Below, piece by piece: positions 49,063 through 56,746 of a DNA stretch of 64,000 nt. The stretch lies in NCBI GenBank assembly GCA_030424595.1, contig JAUHWG010000012.1, positions 62,001 through 126,000 on the forward strand, written 5' to 3'. Position 1 is the stretch's first letter; the number at the start of each line of letters is the position of its first letter. The notes beneath the pieces are model-generated. The model made no database searches and was not told where the DNA came from. It was given only the letters and a program-made list of their open reading frames with translations. A program made the position numbers and the translations under genes. Source of the stretch: Polyangia bacterium (GTDB lineage: Bacteria; Myxococcota_A; Polyangia; Nannocystales; Nannocystaceae).

Positions 49063-51835
49063 GCAACACCTCTCGCTCCGGGATGAGGGGAGCTATCGAA
49101 TGCGTCGTCGGGTCGATCGCGGGCAGCTCGCTGAGCACGAGCTCCTCCACGGCGCGCCGCCGCTCTGCCTCCCCCGCCGCCGACAACCCCCGAAGGAGCA
49201 CGCTGAGGGCCTCAGCCCGGGCCTCGCTCTCCCCTGTGACAGCGACGGCGATCGCCAACCGCCGACCCAGCGGATCCAGCTCGAGCGACGCCCGCGCGAC
49301 GCGAAGCCCAGTCAGGGCGGCCCGGTCGAAGAGGCGTGTCATCGACCCAAAATCTGCCTGACTGGTCGCGAGCGAGCCCGCGAGTTCCTCCGGCGAGAGC
49401 GGGTCGATCGGCCCCGGCGACGCCCCTCCGCGAAACGCCGCCTCGAGACGACGGCTCGCCGCCGGGTGCATCTGCGCGAGCTCGGGCTCTGGCCAGAGCG
49501 ACCGCCGAACGAGGGCAGCGGCCTCTTCGTCCAGCCAGACCTCATCAGCGAGCGCCCACGCGAGGTTCTCTCGGGCCCACCAGCGCTCTGCGCTCGCGTA
49601 GCGCTCGATGTAGTCGTCGACCGCCGAGACGAGCGCCTCGGCGCCGTAGTCGGAGGAGCGAGCGGACCAAGCGTCGTTTGCATCGCGGAGGGCCCGGACG
49701 ACCAACGCTCGATGCGCCTGCCGCATGAGCGACGGGCTCGCCGGGAGAACGAGGATCCGCCTGAGCGCGACGAGCTCGAGCTCCCGAGCATCCCCGAGCT
49801 GGCCGATCCACGCCGCTCGCCGCCAGATCGCCGCAGGATCCGTGCTCGACGCCGCCGCTGCATCGTAGAGCGAGCGCGCCTGTTCTTCTTTCCCCGCCGC
49901 CAACGCCACCTCAGCGTGGGTCGCGAGCGCGTCCGCGGAGATCATCTGTGGCGCCTGCGAGAGGTGCTGCATGATGATCGCCGCGCCAACTCGGTATCCG
50001 CGGTCGACCATCACAGGGGTCGCGAGACGACCAGCGCAGCTCAAGCTGATGTCGGCCTCGACCGCCATCCGCAGCCTCCTCTCAGCGCCCTTCGCCGTCC
50101 GCCGACGAGCCGCTCCGAGCCCCTCGGAGAGGCTGCCAAGGGCGTCTGGCGCGAGGACCTCCCGCAGCTCCGGGCAGCTCTCCGGGGCCCGCTCCGAGAC
50201 AAACCCGCGCCGCGCCGCCAATCCCGTCAGCTCCGCTCCGCGGGCCCGCACCCAGGCCTCACCGAGCACCCGCTCGACGACGGCGCGGTCATCCGTCTCG
50301 CCGCATCCGTCCGCACAGGCTGCACGCTGGAGCATGAGCTCGGCCGACGCAGCGCTGGAGACCGCGTCGAGCCCTCCGATCGCGTCGGCGATCGCCATCG
50401 CCTGCCACGGTCGACCGCGGGCGAGGCTCTCCACGGACTCCCTGAGCGCGCTCTCTTCGACGTCGGCAAAGCCGAGCGCCTGGGCCTCCGCGAGGGTGTA
50501 GCGGATGATCTCCAGCGCTTGGTCCTCAGACCCGGCGCCAGCGCGCATATGCCCGAGCACCAACATCAAACGCCATGTGTCCGCGCCTACCCGAGTGCGA
50601 CCCGCAGCGTAGCTCGGTGGTTGCACGGCCGTCTGCAATGCCCCCCCAGGGATCCGCTCCTCGCCCGCACCATCCTCCGCCGTCGCACCATCACCATCAC
50701 CACCGGCGCCCTCGGTCCTCTCGATACGCGGCTTGGACGCCTCCCGCAGCCCCGACACCAGCGTCATCTCGGCCGCCCCGAGGTCGCCGATCAGGGCGAG
50801 CACGCGCCACCCGAGCGCAGAGCCCAGGGGGCCGCGGTCGTCCAGATTGTCGAGCGTCAGGGTCACCAACGCCGCTTCCGATCCCGGCTCATTCTCCGCC
50901 ACTGGAAGGCTGTAGCCCGGCCCCATCCGGCCGAGGCGTAGGCGGACGTAGGCCTGGAGCGCAGGATCCGGGACGGCGTTGGCCGCCAGCCCGAGATCCT
51001 CGATCGCCTGTTCGCCGATCCATGCCCGCAGCTCATCGTTCGAGACCAGGGAAACCCCGAGTTCACCGCCGAGCTCCGCCCCAAGGAGGTTGATCACGTC
51101 GTCTGCGCTGAGCTGCACCTCGAGCTCGCGCGCGGCCGACCGAAGCGCCGCAGAGCCCTTCGCGCGAGCCGCCGACAGGGCGACCTCAACCTCGCCCGCG
51201 CGGGCGCTACGACCGGCGACACACTGGCCCGACTCACACCCTTGGAGCGTCCGGAGGAGCTTCGCCGCAGCCGCGGCCTCGGCCCGCACCTGGGTCGCGA
51301 GAGCTGCGTCGGCGAGCCCCTGAGCGGAGCCTGACATGCTCGGGCAGAGCACCTCCAAGCGACGAAGATCCTGATCTGCGGCGAGGGCCTCGCCCTCTGC
51401 GAGGTATACGACCGCTCGCCTGCGCAGGAGCTCACAGACATCTTCGCGACCCGCGACGCTCTCGGGATCCAGGGTCGCGGCGCGGCTGTAATGCGCCACG
51501 GCCATACCGAAGATCCCCCGCTCCGCCTCGAGATCCGCGAGGGCCACCATCGACGCGACATCACCGCTCGTCCGGAAGTCCCGGAGGAGCACGGTCCTCG
51601 CCTCCTCCACCCGGTCCAGAGCTGCCAGCGCGCTCGCGTAGGCCCGCGCAGCTCGCCGCTTCGGCGCTCGTTTGCCTGTGCCAGCCCGCGCGACCACAGC
51701 CTCGTACTCGCCGCGCGCGAGCATCTTCTCGAGCGGACGATAGGCGCAGGCTGAGACGACGAGCGCAGACCCGAGGGCGAGCAGGAACCCAGCTCGTCCG
51801 ACCGGTGGCCGGTCTACTCGCCCATGACCGCGCAT
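49004..51835 (-). CDS. Large TPR-like lipoprotein
   Basis: 943 aa. Signal peptide and lipobox LVVSAC (Cys30) after a basic leader, then an almost wholly helical protein built of TPR-like pairs (MLARGEYEAVVARAG, AARAYASALAALDRVEEARTVLL, MAVAHYSRAATLDPESVAGREDVCELL, AEVALAAGKEEQARSLYDAAA). A loop near residue 385 is Gly/Asp/Ala-rich. It likely faces the periplasm as a docking scaffold. It overlaps the upstream lipoprotein gene by 22 nt and the sulfatase-like gene by 59 nt, so the three are tightly co-translated. Confidence 0.8.
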   Translation of the reverse strand: MRGHGRVDRPPVGRAGFLLALGSALVVSACAYRPLEKMLARGEYEAVVARAGTGKRAPKRRAARAYASALAALDRVEEARTVLLRDFRTSGDVASMVALADLEAERGIFGMAVAHYSRAATLDPESVAGREDVCELLRRRAVVYLAEGEALAADQDLRRLEVLCPSMSGSAQGLADAALATQVRAEAAAAAKLLRTLQGCESGQCVAGRSARAGEVEVALSAARAKGSAALRSAARELEVQLSADDVINLLGAELGGELGVSLVSNDELRAWIGEQAIEDLGLAANAVPDPALQAYVRLRLGRMGPGYSLPVAENEPGSEAALVTLTLDNLDDRGPLGSALGWRVLALIGDLGAAEMTLVSGLREASKPRIERTEGAGGDGDGATAEDGAGEERIPGGALQTAVQPPSYAAGRTRVGADTWRLMLVLGHMRAGAGSEDQALEIIRYTLAEAQALGFADVEESALRESVESLARGRPWQAMAIADAIGGLDAVSSAASAELMLQRAACADGCGETDDRAVVERVLGEAWVRARGAELTGLAARRGFVSERAPESCPELREVLAPDALGSLSEGLGAARRRTAKGAERRLRMAVEADISLSCAGRLATPVMVDRGYRVGAAIIMQHLSQAPQMISADALATHAEVALAAGKEEQARSLYDAAAASSTDPAAIWRRAAWIGQLGDARELELVALRRILVLPASPSLMRQAHRALVVRALRDANDAWSARSSDYGAEALVSAVDDYIERYASAERWWARENLAWALADEVWLDEEAAALVRRSLWPEPELAQMHPAASRRLEAAFRGGASPGPIDPLSPEELAGSLATSQADFGSMTRLFDRAALTGLRVARASLELDPLGRRLAIAVAVTGESEARAEALSVLLRGLSAAGEAERRRAVEELVLSELPAIDPTTHSIAPLIPEREVLLELLFDIGQRGSLEQATAG

Positions 51836-52518
51836 CCCAGGCTCTCCTCCCCTCCGGCCTCGTCGATGAGGCGCTTGAGCAGTCCACGCTCGGAGCCCGC
51901 GATCGCCTCACGACCGACGAGGGCCGCGCAGAGGTGCGGGAGGGCCGGCTCTGGATCGCCGAGGGCGATGTACGCCTCAGCCAAACGCACGCGCCCCTCG
52001 AGCCGCTCAGGATGAGCATCGACCTCCGCCTCGAGGATCTCCAGACCAGCCTCCGAGTCCCCATGCTTGACCATCCGTGGCGGGGCCATCACGTAGAGAG
52101 TCCCGAGCATCCGCGTCGCAGCACCCTCACGGAAGTCCGGCTCGATCTCCCTCGCCTTCCGCGCCCAGGTCTCAGCCTCGGCGACCAACCCCCCCGCCTG
52201 TAGGCCCCGCTTCTCGGCGACCCGACCCGCGACAGCGGCCCGCGAGAACGCATAGGCCGCGGAGCCATCGTCTTGGATCTTCATGATCTTCGCGTAGGCA
52301 TCATCGCGGCTCGATCGGGAGTCCTCCCCCGCTGCGATCGAAGCCTCGAGCGCATCGTAGACGTCGAGCGCCGATGGAGCCTCGGCGGCTGCGGTGTCGC
52401 CCTCCGCCGGCGGAGTCGTCTCCGCTCCTCCGGTCGTCGACGCTTGCGGCTTGCAGCCTACGAGCGCGAGGAGTGTGCAGAACGTGAACGCGACAGGGTG
52501 CCGTAGACGCACCGCCAA
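51814..52518 (-). CDS. Helical TPR-like lipoprotein
   Basis: 234 aa. Signal peptide with lipobox LVGC (Cys22), then a Thr/Ala/Glu-rich linker, then helices resembling TPR proteins of the TatT type (TRAP-transporter-associated): AETWARKAREIEPDFREGAATRMLGTLYVMAPP and LEGRVRLAEAYIALGDPEPALPHL. The TatT resemblance is suggestive only; no TRAP transporter genes are nearby, although a periplasmic binding protein is the gene immediately upstream. The start is TTG at 52518 or GTG at 52512; neither has a good ribosome-binding site. Confidence 0.75.
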   Translation of the reverse strand: MAVRLRHPVAFTFCTLLALVGCKPQASTTGGAETTPPAEGDTAAAEAPSALDVYDALEASIAAGEDSRSSRDDAYAKIMKIQDDGSAAYAFSRAAVAGRVAEKRGLQAGGLVAEAETWARKAREIEPDFREGAATRMLGTLYVMAPPRMVKHGDSEAGLEILEAEVDAHPERLEGRVRLAEAYIALGDPEPALPHLCAALVGREAIAGSERGLLKRLIDEAGGEESLGCAVMGE

Positions 52519-52565
52519 GGCATACCACGTCTAGAGCATCTCAAGCCCGGAGTGAGGCTCCGGCA

Positions 52566-53405
52566 CTACTGGTCGTAGGCCTTGATGACCGACGCGTAGT
52601 CCTTCGTCGTCGCCGCCGTCATCGACTCGATCCCGGCCTCTTTGCAGGCGACCGCGCCATCCCCAGCGCAGATCTTGCCAAGGCTCGCCTTGAAGCTCTT
52701 GACGTCCGCGGCCGCCGTGTCTGGGAACGCAACCGCGACCATCGGCGGCAGCTCCTTCGAGGCCCAGATCGCCTTGATCTCCTTCGCGTCGTCCATGCGC
52801 TTCATCGCCTCGAGCTGCGCCTCATCGATCAATGCGCACTCCGCGTCCCCTGAGATGACCTTCTTGATCGTCTGCAGCGGCCTGCGGGTCACGACCAGCT
52901 CAAAGTCGGCGAGCTGATAGGAGCCGCCCGATACGACCTTGTCGATGAAGCGGCTGTCATCGCTGTGGTTGGTCGCCAGGGTCTTCCCCTTGCACTCTGC
53001 GAGGCCCGTGTGCTTGCCGCTGATCAGGTGGTACTGGCGACCGCCTGACTGGGCGACTTCGATCTTGCCGATGACCTCGAGCTTGTGGCGCGCTCGCAGC
53101 CCGAGAAACGCGCCCAGCGAGATAAAACCGTAGCTCGGGTGTACGTCATGCAGGTAGCCCTCCGCAGCGGTGCGGCTGGTGACGTACTTTCCGCTCGCCG
53201 TAGCCCAGCCGTTGACCTTCGCCGCCTGGGTCATCAACCGATCGATGTACCCCTGGGCCTGACTCGCGGTGCCCACGCCATTCTCCTTGAGGACCAGGAG
53301 ATTCACGGTTCCATCGGCGGCTTCGGCCGGAAGCGCTCCAGAAAAGACACCAGCGGAGACCGCGAGACCAAGTGCAATACGACGGAGGGATGAGAAGTTA
53401 GCCAC
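52566..53405 (-). CDS. PhnD/SsuA-like periplasmic substrate-binding protein
   Basis: 279 aa. GTG start with CAGGAGA 5 nt upstream. Signal peptide SSLRRIALGLAVSAGVFSGALPAEA with a signal-peptidase I site before ADG (not a lipoprotein). The mature part is a type 2 periplasmic binding fold: VNLLVLKENGVG, SYGFISLGAFLGLRARHKLEVIGKI, LAECKGKTLATNHSDDSRFIDKVV, TIKKVISGDAECALIDEAQLEAM. Such proteins feed ABC importers or sense a ligand. No permease or ATPase gene is present; instead it heads a lipoprotein operon, so a sensing or capture role is possible. Ligand unknown. Confidence 0.82.
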   Translation of the reverse strand: MANFSSLRRIALGLAVSAGVFSGALPAEAADGTVNLLVLKENGVGTASQAQGYIDRLMTQAAKVNGWATASGKYVTSRTAAEGYLHDVHPSYGFISLGAFLGLRARHKLEVIGKIEVAQSGGRQYHLISGKHTGLAECKGKTLATNHSDDSRFIDKVVSGGSYQLADFELVVTRRPLQTIKKVISGDAECALIDEAQLEAMKRMDDAKEIKAIWASKELPPMVAVAFPDTAAADVKSFKASLGKICAGDGAVACKEAGIESMTAATTKDYASVIKAYDQ

Positions 53406-53499
53406 GTTTGTCTCCTGGCGCCTTTGGACGGCGCGCCCAAGAAAGTATGCAACGGCGGGAGCGACGGCGGAAAATCCGGGCGTGCACCAGATCACGGCG

Positions 53500-53515
53500 C
53501 GCAAGTCTGCGCGAC
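53500..53515. promoter_or_regulatory. Inverted repeat upstream of the binding-protein operon
   Basis: CGCGCA-AGTC-TGCGCG is a perfect inverted repeat about 95 nt before the GTG of the PhnD-like gene. It could be an operator; base composition makes such repeats common, so confidence is low. Confidence 0.25.
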
Positions 53516-53667
53516 AAAGCGCTTGACATGCTCGACACGCGTGTGGCTCCGGACTCCGGTCGTGGAGTCCTGCGAACGTAGGTCTCGTCACCTATCGCGG
53601 CGCCACTTCGTGGCCGCTCGATACGACAGAGTCGGCGCCTCAAGCTCGCCCGACGAGGATCGTGGGC

Positions 53668-54222
53668 TCAGCGCTTCGCTCGGGGCGACTCTTGTCGCTC
53701 GCCGCTCTTCATCGCGACGAGCCCCACCGCGACGATCGCGAGCGCAGCCACGGCGATGAACAACCATGAACTCTCGCTCGCCTCGCCGAGCTCGTGCGAG
53801 ACGAACTCGTGAAGCAGCGCCGACCAGCTCACGTATCCCTGTCCCTTAAGCCAGGGAATCGCGAGCATCGAAGCTGTGCCCAAAGCCAACGCATAGGCGC
53901 TCGCCAAGACCCACGAACGATAGCGAGGCGCCAGCCCTGCGCCGGCGACCTCCATCGGCGACGCAGCCTCGATCACCCGTGCGGTGAAGAACGCGTCGGC
54001 CTGGCCGCGAACGCTGTCGTAGAGCTCCAGCTCCTCTTCGACAAAGCGACGGAGTACGCCGCGAAGCTCAGGCTCCTGGACGACGGCCGCAAACCACTCT
54101 TCGCCGAGCCACGTCTCGCCCAGAGGATCGGAGCGGAGCTGGGCCGGTCGCAAGTCGAGCGAGTAGAGATGCTCCTCAAGCGCCTCGGTCCGTTCAGCCA
54201 CGTCGCGTGTCTCCCCAGCCAT
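53668..54222 (-). CDS. Membrane protein downstream of the ECF sigma gene, probable anti-sigma factor
   Basis: 184 aa. A cytosolic N-terminal helical part of about 95 residues (TEALEEHLYSLDLRPAQLR, ELRGVLRRFVEEELELYDSVRGQADAFFTARVIEAA), then two hydrophobic segments (WVLASAYALALGTASMLAIPWL and WLFIAVAALAIVAVGLVAM) and a basic tail. It lacks the HxxxCxxC zinc motif of ZAS anti-sigma factors. Its start lies 29 nt inside the sigma gene, which is the usual position for an anti-sigma factor. The role is inferred from position and topology. Confidence 0.68.
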   Translation of the reverse strand: MAGETRDVAERTEALEEHLYSLDLRPAQLRSDPLGETWLGEEWFAAVVQEPELRGVLRRFVEEELELYDSVRGQADAFFTARVIEAASPMEVAGAGLAPRYRSWVLASAYALALGTASMLAIPWLKGQGYVSWSALLHEFVSHELGEASESSWLFIAVAALAIVAVGLVAMKSGERQESPRAKR

Positions 54223-54826
54223 GCATGTGATTTCGTAGCAGACGCTTCGCCCGATGCAGGTGAGTCTTCACCGTTCCGAGCGGAAGTTCGAGGATTTCAG
54301 CGATCTCCGGGTAGGAGACGTCCTCAAGGTAGTAGAGCATGATCACCGCACGGTAGCGCTCCGGCAGCTCGCCTATCGCCGTCACGAGATCCCTCCGAAG
54401 ATCGGAGCGTGACTGGCTCATCGACGTCTCAGGAGCAGCGGTTCCGTTCTCAAAGTTCTCCGGCAGCGCCGCGTGTACCTTCGTCCGCGAACGATGGTTG
54501 AGATAGACGTTGTAGGCGATCCGGTAGACCCAGGTGGAGAAGCGCGCCCGCCCCTCGAATCCAGCAAGGCCGCGGTAGGCCCGTAGGAACGCCTCCTGCG
54601 CGAGATCGTCGGCGAGCGTCCGGTCGCCGGCGAGCCGCAGGAGCAACCCCCGCACCTTGCCTTGATGGCGCCTCAACAGCTCCGCGAACGCCCGGCCGTC
54701 GCCGAGGTGAGCCGCTCGCTCGACCAGCTGGGTGTCCTCGAGCGCCGTCAGGGGCACCGTGCTCGGCCGAGCCGCGACGAGGGGCTCAGTCCACGGGAGG
54801 GCGTGCTCGAGGCTGTGCTGACTCAT
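54194..54826 (-). CDS. ECF (sigma-70 family) RNA polymerase sigma factor
   Basis: 210 aa. Region 2 is visible in HQGKVRGLLLRLAGDRTLADDLAQEAFLRAYRGLAGFEGRARFSTWVYRIAYNVYLNHRSR, and region 4 in LPERYRAVIMLYYLEDVSYPEIAEILELPLGTVKTHLHRAKRLLR; regions 1 and 3 are missing, as in ECF factors. It redirects RNA polymerase to an unknown regulon. The ATG overlaps the stop of the DUF6249-like gene (ATGA), and the putative anti-sigma gene overlaps its 3' end, so all three are one translational unit. Confidence 0.95.
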   Translation of the reverse strand: MSQHSLEHALPWTEPLVAARPSTVPLTALEDTQLVERAAHLGDGRAFAELLRRHQGKVRGLLLRLAGDRTLADDLAQEAFLRAYRGLAGFEGRARFSTWVYRIAYNVYLNHRSRTKVHAALPENFENGTAAPETSMSQSRSDLRRDLVTAIGELPERYRAVIMLYYLEDVSYPEIAEILELPLGTVKTHLHRAKRLLRNHMHGWGDTRRG

Positions 54827-55371
54827 TGTTGTTTCTCGTTGCTGCGGCTGGAGAGCCGCTGGGAGAGCGCGTAGGAGGCGAGGTAGCCGAGGCCGATAAA
54901 GCCGGGGATCATCCCGACCGGGCCTAGGCCTCCGCCCGCTTGGCCTGCGGCCAGAAGGCCCAGACCGGCGAAGAGCAGGATCACCCCGCGCCGTAGATCA
55001 CTGCGCGCCGCGGAGGGGAACAACGAGACAGGCGGCTCGATTCCCTGGTCGATGTAGCGGCGGGCGAGGTCGAGGCGGTTGACCTCCGCGCGCAGGCGCA
55101 TCCTCACGATCACGACGACCGTCGCGAAGAAGAGACCCAGCGCAGAGAGATCGAAAAGCCACGATCCCCCACACTCGCTGCTCCCCCGGGTCGAGCTCGC
55201 CATATGCGAGAAGTCCCCTACACAGCTGTGGAGCGTCGAGTACGTCGACGTCATCACCAGCTCGTTGATCCCAAGGCCACCCCAAGCGTGCGCTTCGGAG
55301 GCACCTCCGGCGAAGACGACGAGCAACGCCAGGGCGGGGCCGAGGATTCGTGCGGTTCGCATGACGATCAT
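54823..55371 (-). CDS. DUF6249-like membrane protein
   Basis: 182 aa. An N-terminal signal or anchor (ILGPALALLVVFAGGASEAHA), a periplasmic segment with two cysteines (LHSCVGDFSHMASSTRGSSECGGSW), a TM helix (SALGLFFATVVVIVRM), a cytosolic RLRAEVNRLDLARRYIDQGIEPPVSLF motif, and two more helices (GVILLFAGLGLLAAG, MIPGFIGLGYLASYAL). The RRYIDQGIEPP block and topology fit DUF6249, often encoded beside ECF sigma factors. It is the first gene of the sigma operon. Start at 55371, or ATG 55362. Confidence 0.75.
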   Translation of the reverse strand: MIVMRTARILGPALALLVVFAGGASEAHAWGGLGINELVMTSTYSTLHSCVGDFSHMASSTRGSSECGGSWLFDLSALGLFFATVVVIVRMRLRAEVNRLDLARRYIDQGIEPPVSLFPSAARSDLRRGVILLFAGLGLLAAGQAGGGLGPVGMIPGFIGLGYLASYALSQRLSSRSNEKQQ

Positions 55372-55430
55372 GGGCGTGCTTCCCTAGGACCACCACGATG
55401 ACGCGGAGGTTTCACGCGCGCAAGGCGCAT

Positions 55431-56045
55431 TCATGGTGATGTGCCAGTCCTTGCGCGCAGATAGCGCTGCCAGAGTTCCTGGGCGGTGTAGCGATGTCGC
55501 GCCTCTGCGATCTCGGTCGGCGCTCCGGCAGCCCGCAACCACCTGGCGCAGCCCCGGTAGGCCCGGTCCAGCGTGTTCTCGGCCTCCAACCCGTGCTCGA
55601 AGAGCGCCCGGTCGATAAGCGCACAGAGCGCATCGAGGTCGTCGACACCGTAGAAGACCCCCTGGATCTCGATCTGCTCGGCGAACCACGCGTCGATCGC
55701 CGGCTGCTCATCGCTGAGATAGGCGCATGAGAGGACCGTCGCCGCGAACTCCTCCCAAAGATAACGGCGCTCCTCGGCGCGCTCCAGACGGAGCGGGATC
55801 AAGTTGTAGTCAAAGCCGTGATCATCCGCGAGCTCATCGCGTTGGGACGCATGGGCGAGCTCGTGGAGGAGATTCGGCAGTCCTGCGACGAGCACCTCGA
55901 AGCCCCCTCCCTCCTCGTCCCGACGTCGACGGATCCAATTCGCGTCACCATCGCGAACGATCACCTCTGCGCCGCGAAGGGCGAAGGCCTGCGTACACCA
56001 GGCGAGGAGCTGCGCCTCGGCATCGCCTTCCCGTGGATCCTCCAC
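55431..56045 (-). CDS. Putative zincin-like protein with HELAH motif
   Basis: 204 aa, GTG start. The motif HELAH (in LPNLLHELAHASQRDEL) matches the zinc-binding HExxH of metallopeptidases, and a downstream EE pair in YLWEEFAATVLSCAYL could supply the third ligand. The rest is helical (IDRALFEHGLEAENTLDRAYRGCARWL) and short for a secreted protease; there is no signal peptide. Family not recognised; the protease call rests on the motif alone. Separated by about 60 nt from the DUF6249-like gene. Confidence 0.6.
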   Translation of the reverse strand: MEDPREGDAEAQLLAWCTQAFALRGAEVIVRDGDANWIRRRRDEEGGGFEVLVAGLPNLLHELAHASQRDELADDHGFDYNLIPLRLERAEERRYLWEEFAATVLSCAYLSDEQPAIDAWFAEQIEIQGVFYGVDDLDALCALIDRALFEHGLEAENTLDRAYRGCARWLRAAGAPTEIAEARHRYTAQELWQRYLRARTGTSP

Positions 56046-56127
56046 CTCGGACGAGAGTAGCGAGGACCACGATGCGGGCCAAGCAAGACGAGGGCCAGGG
56101 AGAGCGCGGGATCTCTGCCACGGCCTC

Positions 56128-56712
56128 CTAAAAGCGCATCGTCACGCCGAGGCCGACGCCGCGACGAAGGGCCCGAAGAGAGGCTCGGAGCCGCTTCTTT
56201 TGCCGCTTGCCGACGACGATCATCGCGATCCCACCGGCGATCAAGGCTCCGCCCGGGATTCCCATCGCCTGCGCCGCGCGATCACGGGCGAGCTCCTGGC
56301 TGCCGTTCCCCGCGGCGAGATCCATCGGATCGGAGAGCGCCATCAGCACGCCTCCGATCGAGAGCACACCTCCGACCACAGAGAAGACGATCCCCGAGCG
56401 GATCCAACCGGCGGCCTGGAGCGCCTCAGGGCTGTCCCGGGTCGGGTCGTAGTCGTCGTCCGCGTAGTCCTCCTCGTCGTCGAAGAACGAATCGTCCTCT
56501 ACATCCTCTGCGAGCGCTCCGCTGTCCGCAGAGAGACCAACGCTCGCGTCCTCTTCGACCTCTGGCGGAGCGACCGGCGCTTGGCCAGCATCGCTCGGCG
56601 CTGCCGGAGCGTCGACGACCGTCACGCCGACGTACTCGCGCTTGACGACACCTTCGGGCGGCGTGAGCCCGAGGCTCATCGCCATCACGACTGCCAGTGG
56701 AGCGCTCGTCAC
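56128..56712 (-). CDS. Small acidic membrane protein of unknown function
   Basis: 194 aa, GTG start. After a weak signal (PLAVVMAMSLGL) comes a Pro/Ala linker and a very acidic stretch (EDVEDDSFFDDEEDYADDDYD), then two hydrophobic segments (SGIVFSVVGGVLSIGGVLMAL and IPGGALIAGGIAMIVVGKRQ) and a basic end (KRLRASLRALRRGVGLGV). This design recurs in myxobacterial envelope proteins of unknown role. Divergent from the following gene across 34 nt that contain a perfect palindrome. Confidence 0.65.
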   Translation of the reverse strand: MTSAPLAVVMAMSLGLTPPEGVVKREYVGVTVVDAPAAPSDAGQAPVAPPEVEEDASVGLSADSGALAEDVEDDSFFDDEEDYADDDYDPTRDSPEALQAAGWIRSGIVFSVVGGVLSIGGVLMALSDPMDLAAGNGSQELARDRAAQAMGIPGGALIAGGIAMIVVGKRQKKRLRASLRALRRGVGLGVTMRF

Positions 56713-56728
56713 CGTGGCACGCTAGCAC

Positions 56729-56741
56729 GGCTCTGAGAGCC
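56729..56741. promoter_or_regulatory. Palindrome in a 34-nt divergent intergenic region
   Basis: GGCTCTGAGAGCC is a perfect 6-bp inverted repeat around one base, between the divergent starts at 56712 and 56747. It could control both genes. Confidence 0.3.
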
Positions 56742-56746
56742 ATGGG

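Noticed and set aside
48908..50941. 677-codon plus-strand frame across the lipoprotein operon
   Set aside because: It crosses two genes with lipoboxes and overlapping starts. Its product has no recognisable domain and is Arg/Pro-rich.
56713..56746. TGGCAC in the divergent region as a sigma-54 promoter
   Set aside because: The bases at the -12 position are CACGG, not TTGCA/T.
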